NCBI GenBank assembly: GCA_024685385.1
Contig: JAIKVV010000080.1
Span: forward strand, 1 to 61,029
Direction of reading: 5' to 3'
DNA length: 61,029 bases
DNA from: Saccharofermentans sp.
Lineage (GTDB): Bacteria > Bacillota > Clostridia > Saccharofermentanales > Saccharofermentanaceae
Shown piece by piece: positions 24,166-32,552 of the stretch (position 1 is the stretch's first letter; every line of letters begins with the position of its first letter). Made by a program: the position numbers and the translations under genes. The notes under the pieces were generated by a model. The model did no database searches. It saw only the letters and a list, made by a program, of their open reading frames with translations, and was not told the origin of the DNA.

Positions 24166-24168
24166 CCT
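24141..24168 (+). promoter_or_regulatory. Promoter of nrdG-nrdD
   Basis: TTGACT (24141-24146) and TATCCT (24163-24168) spaced 16 bp, ~50 nt upstream of the nrdG start. The second NrdR box lies across the -10 and spacer. Confidence 0.65.
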
Positions 24169-24217
24169 ATATGAGCGCAAACATGATGCGTGAAAATCTG
24201 CAGGAAGGGGTAAGAAC

Positions 24218-24934
24218 ATGATACTCGGTGGGATACAGAAGGTTACCTTGCTGGACTTCCCGGGGAAAGTGGCCTGTACCGTTTTCACAGTCGGATGCAA
24301 CATGAGATGCCCCTTCTGCCACAATCCGGGACTTGTCAATGCGATAGGCCCGACGATGCCGGAAGAAGAGTTCTGGGAATTCCTCGAAGGAAGAAAGAAT
24401 CTCCTTGACGGGGTCTGCATAACGGGAGGAGAGCCTCTGGTCCACGACGACATTGAAGAATTCATCGTCAGGATAAGGAGCATGGGCTACGAAGTGAAGC
24501 TCGATACCAACGGCAGCTTCCCCGATAAGCTCAAATCGATACTTGATAAGGGCCTTGTCGAATATGTGGCGATGGACATCAAGAACACGATCGAAAGATA
24601 TGCCATGACGGTCGGCGTTCCGGGGTTCGATACGGAAGCCATTAAGCGGAGCATCAGGATAATCGGGGAATCGGGCATCGATCACGAATTCAGAACGACC
24701 GTGGTCGGACAGCTTCACAGATCGGAAGACTTTGAGAAGATCGCAGAACTGATCAAGGGTTCGGATAAATACTTCCTGCAGGCGTTCAATGACACCGGGG
24801 ATCTGGTTTCGGATAACGGCAAGGACGGCAAGCAGGAGACAAGATATGAAGCGCCGGTAAGATCCGAGCTCGATAAGATGCTCGAAAATGCAAGAAGGGT
24901 GATACCCGGAGCCAAGATCAGGGGCGAAGAATAA
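24218..24934 (+). CDS. nrdG: Anaerobic ribonucleotide reductase activating protein
   Basis: 238-aa radical SAM activase. The N-terminus IQKVTLLDFPGKVACTVFTV leads into C-x3-C-x2-C (GCNMRCPFCHNPG), which binds the 4Fe-4S cluster; TGGEPLV is the SAM-binding GGE motif, and LDTNGSFPDKL and VAMDIKNTIERY follow the family pattern. It uses SAM to make the glycyl radical on NrdD. Pyruvate formate-lyase activases are close relatives, but the neighbouring nrdD and the NrdR sites settle the partner. A GGAAGGGG site precedes the ATG. nrdD follows after 60 nt. Confidence 0.92.
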   Translation: MILGGIQKVTLLDFPGKVACTVFTVGCNMRCPFCHNPGLVNAIGPTMPEEEFWEFLEGRKNLLDGVCITGGEPLVHDDIEEFIVRIRSMGYEVKLDTNGSFPDKLKSILDKGLVEYVAMDIKNTIERYAMTVGVPGFDTEAIKRSIRIIGESGIDHEFRTTVVGQLHRSEDFEKIAELIKGSDKYFLQAFNDTGDLVSDNGKDGKQETRYEAPVRSELDKMLENARRVIPGAKIRGEE

Positions 24935-24994
24935 AAGAGAATAATGCAGCACGAACAGCTGCCAAAAATATATAACACAAAGGGGAGCCAACTT

Positions 24995-27391
24995 ATGTAC
25001 AAGATCATCAAGCGTGACGGCAAGGAAGTCGATTTTGATCTTTCCAAGATCACAGGAGCCATCGAGAAGGCGTTTATAGCTCAGGAGAGAGAATATAACA
25101 GCCAGATGATTGACCTTCTGGCCATGAATGCAGTAGCAGACGTCGAGAAGAAAGCCAAGGACGGCAAGGTAGACGTCGAGAGCATCCAGGACTCTGTCGA
25201 GACTACACTTCAGAGAATGGGTTATGAGGATGTAGCAAAGGCATATATCCTTTACAGAAACCAGAGAGAGAAGATCCGTAACATGAACTCGGCTCTCCTC
25301 AACTATAAGTCACTCGTTGACAGCTATGTTAAGATCGACGACTGGCGCGTTAAGGAAAACTCCACTGTTACATATTCCGTCGGCGGACTCATCCTGTCCA
25401 ACTCCGGCGCCATCACTGCAAACTACTGGCTGTCCGAGATCTACGACAAGGACATCGCCGATGCACACCGCAACGCAGACATGCATATCCACGATCTGTC
25501 CATGCTGACAGGTTACTGCGCAGGCTGGTCCTTGAAGCAGCTCATCCAGCAGGGCTTGGGCGGCATCACGGGCAAGATCACGTCAGCTCCTCCGAAGCAT
25601 CTTGCCACGCTCTGCAACCAGATGGTCAACTTCCTGGGCATCATGCAGAACGAGTGGGCAGGCGCTCAGGCATTCTCCTCTTTTGATACATATCTTGCTG
25701 CTTTCGTTAAGGCAGACAATCTTGAATACGATGCTGTTAAGAAGTGCGTCGAGTCTTTCATCTACGGCGTAAATACTCCTTCCCGCTGGGGTACTCAGGC
25801 TCCTTTCTCCAACATAACTCTTGACTGGACCGTTCCTGCCGACCTCGCTGAGCAGAACTGCATCATCGGCGGCAAGGAAGCAGACTTCAAGTACAAGGAC
25901 TGCCAGAAGGAGATGGATCTCGTCAACAAGGCTTTCATCGAGATCATGATCGAAGGCGATGCAAACGGAAGAGGCTTCCAGTATCCTATCCCCACATATT
26001 CCATCACGAAGGATTTTGACTGGTCCGATACAGAGAACAACAGACTCCTCTTCGAGATGACATCCAAGTACGGCACACCTTACTTCTCCAACTACATCAA
26101 CTCCGACATGGAGCCTTCCGATGTAAGATCCATGTGCTGCAGACTCCGTCTCGACTTAAGAGAGCTCCGTAAGAAGAGCGGCGGTTTCTTCGGTTCCGGC
26201 GAATCAACGGGTTCCATCGGCGTCGTTACGATCAACCTCCCGAGGATCGCATATCTTGCTTCCGATGAGGCAGATTTCTACAAGAGACTCGACCGCATGA
26301 TGGATATCGCCGCAAGATCGCTCAAGACCAAGCGCAACACCATCACCAAGCTCCTCGAGGAAGGTCTCTATCCTTACACCAAGCACTATCTCGGAACATT
26401 CGCAAACCACTTCTCCACGATCGGTCTTGTCGGCATGAACGAGACAGGTCTCAACGCAAAGTGGATCGGCAAGGATCTCACCCACAAGGAGACCCAGGAA
26501 TTCGCAAAGGATGTCTTGAACCACATGAGAAACCGTCTGTCCGATTATCAGGAAGAGTACGGCGACCTCTACAATCTCGAGGCTACTCCCGCTGAGTCCA
26601 CGGCATACAGACTTGCAAAGCACGATAAGAAGAGATATCCCGACATCATCACTGCACACGATGACAGCGGCGTTTACTATTACACCAACTCTTCCCATCT
26701 CCCCGTAGGTTACACGGCAGACATCTTTGAAGCACTCGACATCCAGGACGATCTGCAGACCCTCTACACATCCGGTACTGTCTTCCACACCTTCCTGGGC
26801 GAGAAGCTCCCTGACTGGAAGTCCGCTGCAGCGCTCGTACGTAAGATCGCCGAGAACTATTCTCTGCCTTACTACACCCTGTCACCTACATATTCCATCT
26901 GCCAGGCACACGGATATCTGCCCGGTGAAGTCCACACATGTCCTCACTGCGGCGCGCCCACAGAGAGCTACAGCCGTATCACCGGTTACTACCGTCCTAT
27001 CCAGAACTGGAACGACGGTAAGGCTCAGGAGTTCAAGGATCGAAAAGTATATGACATCCCCAACTCCAACTTCCACGGCAAGCACAACATCAATGCCGTA
27101 GATGCAAATGAGGCTTTCGCTGCAACCGCAGTTGACGAGGGTCTTGATGTTCCTTCCTTCGGAACGGACACTCCTCTCCTCTTCACGACACATGCCTGCC
27201 CTAACTGCAAGGCAGTCAAGGGAATGCTGGATTCCGGCAAGTATGCATATGACACAGTCTATGCTGACGATGACGATGCACTTGCAAGAGAGTATGACAT
27301 AATCACGGTACCCACGCTTGTTGCAGGCGGCAAGAAGTTCACGGGTGTCGCTGAGATCAGAAAATACATGGCTGAGAACCCTCAGGGATAA
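24995..27391 (+). CDS. nrdD: Class III ribonucleoside-triphosphate reductase with fused glutaredoxin-like domain
   Basis: 798-aa oxygen-sensitive reductase making dNTPs from NTPs. N-terminal ATP cone (~1-90: YKIIKRDGKEVDFDLSKITGA). The catalytic barrel has LTGYCAGWSLKQLIQ with the active-site Cys, and MCCRLRLDL and TGSIGVVTINLPR. The zinc site CPHCG and the glycyl-radical loop RITGYYRP are in the C-terminal third. After ~residue 725 comes an extra domain of ~73 residues with C735-P-N-C738, a cis-Pro in ITVPTL and a GG loop, a glutaredoxin/thioredoxin-like fold. The fusion suggests thiol-dependent reduction rather than formate. Start: ATG with AGGGGAG at 7 nt; an ATG 17 codons earlier lacks one. 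Confidence 0.96.
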   Translation: MYKIIKRDGKEVDFDLSKITGAIEKAFIAQEREYNSQMIDLLAMNAVADVEKKAKDGKVDVESIQDSVETTLQRMGYEDVAKAYILYRNQREKIRNMNSALLNYKSLVDSYVKIDDWRVKENSTVTYSVGGLILSNSGAITANYWLSEIYDKDIADAHRNADMHIHDLSMLTGYCAGWSLKQLIQQGLGGITGKITSAPPKHLATLCNQMVNFLGIMQNEWAGAQAFSSFDTYLAAFVKADNLEYDAVKKCVESFIYGVNTPSRWGTQAPFSNITLDWTVPADLAEQNCIIGGKEADFKYKDCQKEMDLVNKAFIEIMIEGDANGRGFQYPIPTYSITKDFDWSDTENNRLLFEMTSKYGTPYFSNYINSDMEPSDVRSMCCRLRLDLRELRKKSGGFFGSGESTGSIGVVTINLPRIAYLASDEADFYKRLDRMMDIAARSLKTKRNTITKLLEEGLYPYTKHYLGTFANHFSTIGLVGMNETGLNAKWIGKDLTHKETQEFAKDVLNHMRNRLSDYQEEYGDLYNLEATPAESTAYRLAKHDKKRYPDIITAHDDSGVYYYTNSSHLPVGYTADIFEALDIQDDLQTLYTSGTVFHTFLGEKLPDWKSAAALVRKIAENYSLPYYTLSPTYSICQAHGYLPGEVHTCPHCGAPTESYSRITGYYRPIQNWNDGKAQEFKDRKVYDIPNSNFHGKHNINAVDANEAFAATAVDEGLDVPSFGTDTPLLFTTHACPNCKAVKGMLDSGKYAYDTVYADDDDALAREYDIITVPTLVAGGKKFTGVAEIRKYMAENPQG

Positions 27392-27422
27392 GAATCCGCA
27401 AAGGACTGTTAACAACGCCCAA

Positions 27423-27459
27423 AAACCGCTCCGGCATACAACCGGGGCGGTTTCTTTTT
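27423..27459 (+). terminator. Rho-independent terminator after nrdD
   Basis: AAACCGCTCCGG (27423-27434) pairs with CCGGGGCGGTTT (27442-27453) with one G-T pair, followed by a T-rich tail. Confidence 0.9.
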
Positions 27460-27592
27460 GTCTATTTTGCCAAAGGAAATCGAATCTTACAGATGTTAGA
27501 ATAACTGTGGACGGACTAAAATAAAATTTCTATTTTATATCTAATCAGTATTTTTGCAAGTGTTTTTTGAGGCCGCTTCGGCGAGGTGATAT

Positions 27593-28105
27593 ATGGACTT
27601 TAGTATCGGTGAGATTATCGTATACGGAAGTAACGGTGTATGCAAGATCGACGATATCAAGGAGACCAGTTTCTTTAAGGAACCTCCTAAGACCTATTAT
27701 TTTTTGTCGCCTCTTTTCGTGAAATCTTCTTCGGTCATCTATGTCCCGCTCGATAATCCCGCGCAGACCGGGAAGATCCAGCCCATCATGACGGAGAAGG
27801 AAGCGGATGAATTCATAAAGAGCCTGCCGGTTACCGGAATGGAGTGGATCGAAGACCGCAACAGGAGGAAGGAAGCTTTTTCCAAGGTATTGTCTTCGGG
27901 AACGAGATCAGATATTGCTGCTCTCATCGAACTCATAATCTCGCACCGTAAGCTTCTCGAAAACGAGGGCCGCAAGTTGAACGCCCAGGATGAAAGAGCA
28001 CTTGATGAAGCCCTGCGCAGGATCGACAACGAACTTGCAATTATTAAGGGCGTTGAACCTCATGTGATACAAGAGCAGATCATAGGTCTGATCGATGCTG
28101 TATGA
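27593..28105 (+). CDS. CarD family transcriptional regulator
   Basis: 170-aa CarD/TRCF-type protein. The N-terminal RNA polymerase-interacting domain (~1-65) starts FSIGEIIVYGSNGVCKIDDI and contains YYFLSPLF and VIYVPLDN. The helical C-terminal domain follows (~70-165: EADEFIKSL, MEWIEDRNRRKEAF, NAQDERALDEALRRIDNELA). Such proteins bind the beta subunit and stabilise open promoter complexes, often at rRNA or stress genes. The ATG has GAGGTGAT at 4 nt, just after a small GCCG/CGGC hairpin at 27572-27582. The ~140-nt leader region after the nrdD terminator is A/T-rich with no clear promoter. Monocistronic, with terminator. Confidence 0.92.
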   Translation: MDFSIGEIIVYGSNGVCKIDDIKETSFFKEPPKTYYFLSPLFVKSSSVIYVPLDNPAQTGKIQPIMTEKEADEFIKSLPVTGMEWIEDRNRRKEAFSKVLSSGTRSDIAALIELIISHRKLLENEGRKLNAQDERALDEALRRIDNELAIIKGVEPHVIQEQIIGLIDAV

Positions 28106-28136
28106 TTTGACAGAGAACAAACAGGAAGATAGAGAG

Positions 28137-28164
28137 AAAGGGTTGTCCGGAAGGCAACCCTTTT
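28137..28164 (+). terminator. Rho-independent terminator after carD-like gene
   Basis: AAAGGGTTG (28137-28145) pairs with CAACCCTTT (28155-28163), extended by an inner CC/GG, ending in T residues. Confidence 0.85.
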
Positions 28165-28225
28165 GCATAAAAAAGATGTATAATGTTTGACCGTAAGAAG
28201 AACATGTTTTCCGGAGGCAGCAAGA

Positions 28226-29467
28226 ATGAATACCCTGATAGGTTACGGCAAAGAGAAGATCGAGATCAAGATACCCGACGACAGATACCTTGGAACCCTC
28301 GTACCGAATGAAGTCGAGATAGGACTTACCGGCATGGAGGAAGTTGCAAGGTCGCTGCAGGAACCCATAGGGAGTCCCAAGCTTTCCGAGATCGTAAAGC
28401 CCGGCGAGAAGATAGTCATAGTAACTTCCGATGTCACAAGACCCATCCCCAGTTATAAGGTGCTGCCGCCCGTACTGGATGAACTCACAAAGGCAGGGGT
28501 CGACGATAAGGATATAACCGTGGTCTTCGCTTTGGGATCTCACGGAGGTCATTCCGAAGAGCGCAAAAGATCCCTTGTCGGCGATGCCGTTTATGACAGG
28601 GTCAGATGCATTGATTCGGACATGAACGATGTTAAGCGCATGGGTATCACATCGAGAGGCACGCCTGTAGATATATTCACACCCGTAGCTGAAGCTGACA
28701 GGGTCATCTGCCTGGGCAATATCGAGTATCACTATTTCGCAGGATATTCAGGCGGCGCCAAGGCCCTCATGCCCGGCGTATCCACAAGGGATGCCATCCA
28801 AAACAACCACAGCAGGATGGTCCAGCCCGAAGCATGCGCAGGCAGGCTCGAAGGCAACCCGGTAAGAGAAGACATCGAAGAATCCGGCGCGATCGTAGGG
28901 ATCGATTTCATCGTCAATGTCGTTCTCAATGAGAAAAAAGAGATAATCAAGAGCTTTGCGGGAGACTCCGTAAAAGCCCACCGTGAAGGATGCAAGTTTC
29001 TCGATTCCTTCTATGCGATCAAGCTGGAGCAGAAGGCCGACATCGTTGTCGTTTCCGCGGGCGGTTTCCCCAAGGACATCAACATGTATCAGGCCCAGAA
29101 AGCCCTCGACAATGCAAAGCATGCAGTAAGAGACGGCGGTATAATCGTATGGGTCGCCGAATGCTCGGAAGGATTGGGTGAGAAGCACTTCGAACAGTGG
29201 ATGACAGGACACGACAAAGCATCCGACATGATAAGCCACATCAAAGAGGATTTCGTTCTCGGAGGCCACAAGGCAGCCGCCATTGCGCTCGTTCTGGAAA
29301 GAGCGAGGATCTTCATGGTATCGTCATTTGATCCCGAATTTGTAAAGAGCATGTTCCTTGAGCCCTACAGCAATGTTCACGATGCCATAGATGCAGCAAT
29401 GAAGGCTCTGCCTGACGGCAAGGTCCTTGTAATGCCTTACGGCGGATCGACTCTGCCCAGAACTTAA
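28226..29467 (+). CDS. larA: Nickel-dependent lactate racemase family protein
   Basis: 413-aa LarA-type racemase/epimerase. Known LarA residues are visible: the His pair in ALGSHGGHSEE, the His in NIEYHYFAGYSGGAKAL with the Lys that carries the nickel pincer nucleotide, and the His of NNHSRMV. SDVTRPIPSYKVLPP is the N-terminal family signature. The reaction is racemisation of D/L-lactate or a related 2-hydroxy acid, needing the cofactor made by LarB, LarC and LarE, none of which is in the window. The start has GGAGG at 8 nt; a start 13 codons earlier overlaps the promoter-like TATAAT at 28179-28184. It stops 2 nt from the converging deoBC stop. Confidence 0.88.
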   Translation: MNTLIGYGKEKIEIKIPDDRYLGTLVPNEVEIGLTGMEEVARSLQEPIGSPKLSEIVKPGEKIVIVTSDVTRPIPSYKVLPPVLDELTKAGVDDKDITVVFALGSHGGHSEERKRSLVGDAVYDRVRCIDSDMNDVKRMGITSRGTPVDIFTPVAEADRVICLGNIEYHYFAGYSGGAKALMPGVSTRDAIQNNHSRMVQPEACAGRLEGNPVREDIEESGAIVGIDFIVNVVLNEKKEIIKSFAGDSVKAHREGCKFLDSFYAIKLEQKADIVVVSAGGFPKDINMYQAQKALDNAKHAVRDGGIIVWVAECSEGLGEKHFEQWMTGHDKASDMISHIKEDFVLGGHKAAAIALVLERARIFMVSSFDPEFVKSMFLEPYSNVHDAIDAAMKALPDGKVLVMPYGGSTLPRT

Positions 29468-29469
29468 AA

Positions 29470-31308
29470 TCAGCTTATTCCCGAAGCTCCGATCCTGGTT
29501 GCGCCCGCATCGATCATCTGACGTGCGGCTTCTTCCGTGCGGATACCGCCTGCGGCTTTGATCCTGACATTATCAGAAAGATTTGCTCTCATTAATTTAA
29601 CGTCTTCGACTGTTGCGCCCTGCGTGCCGAAGCCCGTGGATGTCTTGATGTATTCTGCGCCCGAATCTTCAACCGCTTTGCAAAGAGCGATCTTTTCTTC
29701 TTCCGTGAGATAACAGGTCTCGATTATTACTTTAAGTATCGCGCCTTTTTCGTGAACGGCATCTGCGATGAGTTTTATCTCTTCAGCAACTTCTGCCATC
29801 CTGCCCGATTTTACGAAAGCGACATTTACGACCATGTCGATCTCGGATGCTCCGTTATCTATTGCTTCCCTTGCTTCAAAGATCTTAGTTGCCGTTGTGT
29901 TGTAGCCGTTCGGGAATCCTATTACGGTACAGATGGGGATCCTTCCTGCGGCATATTCTGATGCGGACCTTACATAGCAGGGCTGGATGCAGACCGACAT
30001 GCATCTGTTTGCAATCGCTTTATCGATAAGGGCTTTGATGTCGTCTTCCGTTCCGACAACTTTAAGATTTGTAAGATCGACATAGGTCATGACATCTGAT
30101 CTGTCCTTGGGGTTAAGGTCACGTTCTTCAAATCTCTTTCCGAAAACGGGTCCTTCCAATGCGTTGATGACCGTTTGTGATATGTAAGAAAAACCTAAGA
30201 TGCTTCCTATGTTGCAGGGAACTTTATGGCCGTCACCGTAGATCAGGACGGGAACTTGTTCCCTTGAATGGTCCGTTGATTCCGTGGAAGGATCACAGCC
30301 GTGATCTGCAGTAATTATGAGCAGGTCATCTTCTCTTAAGTCTTCGAGGATCTCAGCCAATGCATCGTCAAATTCCGAGAGAGCTTTGGCATAACCTTCG
30401 ATGTTGTTGCGGTGGCCGTAGAGCATGTCGAAATCGACGAGATTTGCAAAGCAGAGACCATTAAAATCTTTCTTCAGATATTTTTTGATCTTGCTGATCC
30501 CGTCCGTGTTGCCTTTGGTGGGATTCTTTTCAGTAAATCCTCTTCCTGCGAAAAGATCGAAGATCTTGCCTATCGATATGACATCGAATCCTTCTTTAAG
30601 GAGATGATCCATCATGGTGGAAGAAGGCGCTTCGACTGCAAAATCGTGGCGGTTGGAAGTCCTTTCGTAATTGCCTGATGTTCCGGTGAAGGGACGGGCA
30701 ATGACTCTGCCTACGGCATCATCGCCCTTAAGGTAAGATCTGATCTCGCGGCAGATCCTGTAAAGTTCTTCCAGAGGGATCACATCTTCATGAGCCGCTA
30801 TCTGAAGGACCGAATCTGCGGATGTGTAAAGAATCAGATCGCCTGATGCAACATGCTTATCGCCGAAGTCAGCGATCGCCCGGGTGCCGCTGTAGGGAAG
30901 ATTGCATAAGATACCGCGGCCCGATATCTGCTTTAATTTTTCGGTAATGTGTTCCGGGAAGCCATTTGGGTATGTGGGCTGGGGCTTGACCGATACGACG
31001 CCTGCGATCTCCCAGTGGCCTATGGTCGAATCCTTGCCGCCTTCAGATTCTTCGCGCAGGCTCCCGTAAGTTCCGATAGGATGGGGGAGCTTCTCCCTGC
31101 CGGTCCTTGCTATATAATCTTTTATCCTCGGATCCTTGTTTACGTCCAGATCCAGAAGACCCATCCTGGAAAGGTTTGTAAGGGGCTTTTTGCATCCCGA
31201 GAGGACTGCTGCCAGCGTGTTGCTTCCCTCATCGCCGAAAATGGCGGCATCGGGGGCAGAGCCTGCGCCCAGGCTGTCAAGGATTATGAGAAATACTCTT
31301 TTTGCCAT
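29470..31308 (-). CDS. Fused phosphopentomutase (DeoB) and deoxyribose-phosphate aldolase (DeoC)
   Basis: 612-aa fusion of two consecutive nucleoside-catabolism enzymes. Residues ~1-392 are DeoB of the alkaline phosphatase superfamily: ILDSLGAGSAPDA with a metal Asp, GGKDSTIGHWE with the phospho-acceptor position (Ser94 where E. coli has Thr), NLVDFDMLYGHR, ITADHGCDP and TDHSREQVP. After a ~13-residue linker, residues ~406-612 are DeoC: YVDLTNLK, VVNVAFVKSG, IIETCYLTEEEK, and YIKTSTGFG with Schiff-base Lys555. Together they turn ribose/deoxyribose-1-P into the 5-P and then into glyceraldehyde-3-P and acetaldehyde. The reading frame is continuous, so it is a true fusion. The DeoC part ends at 612 without the few extra residues of some homologues. 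Confidence 0.95.
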   Translation of the reverse strand: MAKRVFLIILDSLGAGSAPDAAIFGDEGSNTLAAVLSGCKKPLTNLSRMGLLDLDVNKDPRIKDYIARTGREKLPHPIGTYGSLREESEGGKDSTIGHWEIAGVVSVKPQPTYPNGFPEHITEKLKQISGRGILCNLPYSGTRAIADFGDKHVASGDLILYTSADSVLQIAAHEDVIPLEELYRICREIRSYLKGDDAVGRVIARPFTGTSGNYERTSNRHDFAVEAPSSTMMDHLLKEGFDVISIGKIFDLFAGRGFTEKNPTKGNTDGISKIKKYLKKDFNGLCFANLVDFDMLYGHRNNIEGYAKALSEFDDALAEILEDLREDDLLIITADHGCDPSTESTDHSREQVPVLIYGDGHKVPCNIGSILGFSYISQTVINALEGPVFGKRFEERDLNPKDRSDVMTYVDLTNLKVVGTEDDIKALIDKAIANRCMSVCIQPCYVRSASEYAAGRIPICTVIGFPNGYNTTATKIFEAREAIDNGASEIDMVVNVAFVKSGRMAEVAEEIKLIADAVHEKGAILKVIIETCYLTEEEKIALCKAVEDSGAEYIKTSTGFGTQGATVEDVKLMRANLSDNVRIKAAGGIRTEEAARQMIDAGATRIGASGIS

Positions 31309-31338
31309 ATCATGAACTCCATATTATAATAGATTGTC

Positions 31339-31367
31339 TTGTAATCATTATAGCAGTATGGTATTAA
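31339..31367 (+). promoter_or_regulatory. Promoter of the DEAD-box helicase gene
   Basis: TTGTAA (31339-31344) and TATTAA (31362-31367) with a 17-bp spacer, 40 nt before the start codon. The same A/T-rich divergent region must also hold the deoBC promoter on the other strand, where two TATAAT-like boxes are seen without good -35 partners. Confidence 0.5.
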
Positions 31368-31406
31368 GTAACGATAACTAAAAGAAAGAAACGGCAAAGA
31401 GAATTA

Positions 31407-32531
31407 ATGGATAATAACGAGATAACACTTTTCGATGACATGGACCTGTCGGAGGAGATCAGGAAGTCCTTAAAGAAGATGGGGATGACCCGTCCGACAA
31501 CGGTACAGCGCGAAGCGATCCCTTATCTTATGGATAATATAAGCGTGATAGCAAAAGCCCCGACGGGAACGGGAAAGACTTATGCTTTCGCGATACCGAT
31601 CCTGGAATATCTCAACATGAAAGAAGACTATGTTCAGGCTCTGATTCTGGCTCCTACGAGAGAGCTCGCACTGCAGATCACATCGGAGATAAAGCTTCTC
31701 GCAAAGTTCATTCCCGGCGTCAGGGTCGTCTCGATAATAGGCGGTCAGAACATGCGCACCCAGCAGGAGAGGATAAAAAAGCACCCGCAGATCATTGTTG
31801 CAACTCCGGGAAGGCTCCTCGACATGGTCAACCGCAAGATGATCGACATATCCTGCATCTATACTCTCGTATTGGATGAAGCGGATGAGATGCTCAAGAT
31901 GGGCTTCATAAAAGACGTTAAGCGCATCATCGAGATAACGCCCAAAGATAAGCAGATGGCCTTGTTTTCGGCCACCATGCCCCGTGAGATCCAGGACATC
32001 ACCTGGCAGTTCATGGAGGGCGCCGCAACGATCGATGTCATGCCGAAAGCTGAAGACCACCCCGACATAGACGAATATATGATCTTGTGTCCCGACAAGG
32101 ATAAGACCGCTAATGTCATAAGGATCATTGCCAAGGAAGATTACCGTAAATGCATCGTCTTCTGCAATACCAAGGATCAGACATCCAAGGTCGGAGCCAA
32201 GCTAGCATCAGCGGGCATAAAGGCAGGGATCCTTCACGGTGACATAAGCCAGGGCAAGAGAAATCAGGTCATGGATTCATACAGGAGCGGTAAGACGGAT
32301 GTCCTGGTGGCAACGGATGTCGCTGCAAGAGGAATAGATGTCGATGACATAGAAGCCGTATTTAATTACGATATCCCCAACGAGAACGAACTCTACCTTC
32401 ACAGGATCGGAAGGACCGCCAGGGCGGGCAAGACCGGCAGCGCATATAGTCTCGTTTCCTTCAAGGAACGCGACAGGATGGAAGAGATCGTAAGATATAC
32501 CAAAGCCGACCCCAAAGAATACATTCTCTAA
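31407..32531 (+). CDS. DEAD-box RNA helicase
   Basis: 374-aa ATP-dependent RNA helicase with all core motifs: Q motif (MTRPTTVQREAIP), motif I APTGTGKT, Ia PTRELALQ, Ib TPGRLLD, motif II DEAD, motif III SAT, then IV-V (IVFCNTKDQ, VATDVAARGID) and VI HRIGRTARAG. It stops right after the second RecA domain, so it lacks the basic C-terminal tail of DeaD/CshA; it is a minimal helicase. The likely role is RNA unwinding in ribosome assembly or decay. The ribosome site is weak (AAAGAG). The GH3 gene follows after 21 nt. Confidence 0.95.
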   Translation: MDNNEITLFDDMDLSEEIRKSLKKMGMTRPTTVQREAIPYLMDNISVIAKAPTGTGKTYAFAIPILEYLNMKEDYVQALILAPTRELALQITSEIKLLAKFIPGVRVVSIIGGQNMRTQQERIKKHPQIIVATPGRLLDMVNRKMIDISCIYTLVLDEADEMLKMGFIKDVKRIIEITPKDKQMALFSATMPREIQDITWQFMEGAATIDVMPKAEDHPDIDEYMILCPDKDKTANVIRIIAKEDYRKCIVFCNTKDQTSKVGAKLASAGIKAGILHGDISQGKRNQVMDSYRSGKTDVLVATDVAARGIDVDDIEAVFNYDIPNENELYLHRIGRTARAGKTGSAYSLVSFKERDRMEEIVRYTKADPKEYIL

Positions 32532-32552
32532 TGCATCAGGGAGGACTTTCCT

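Noticed and set aside
24167..24991. Minus-strand frame opposite nrdG
   Set aside because: Covers nrdG completely and its promoter; shadow of real coding sequence.
27908..28732. Minus-strand frame across carD-like and larA
   Set aside because: Runs through two genes and a terminator; no ribosome site or domain.
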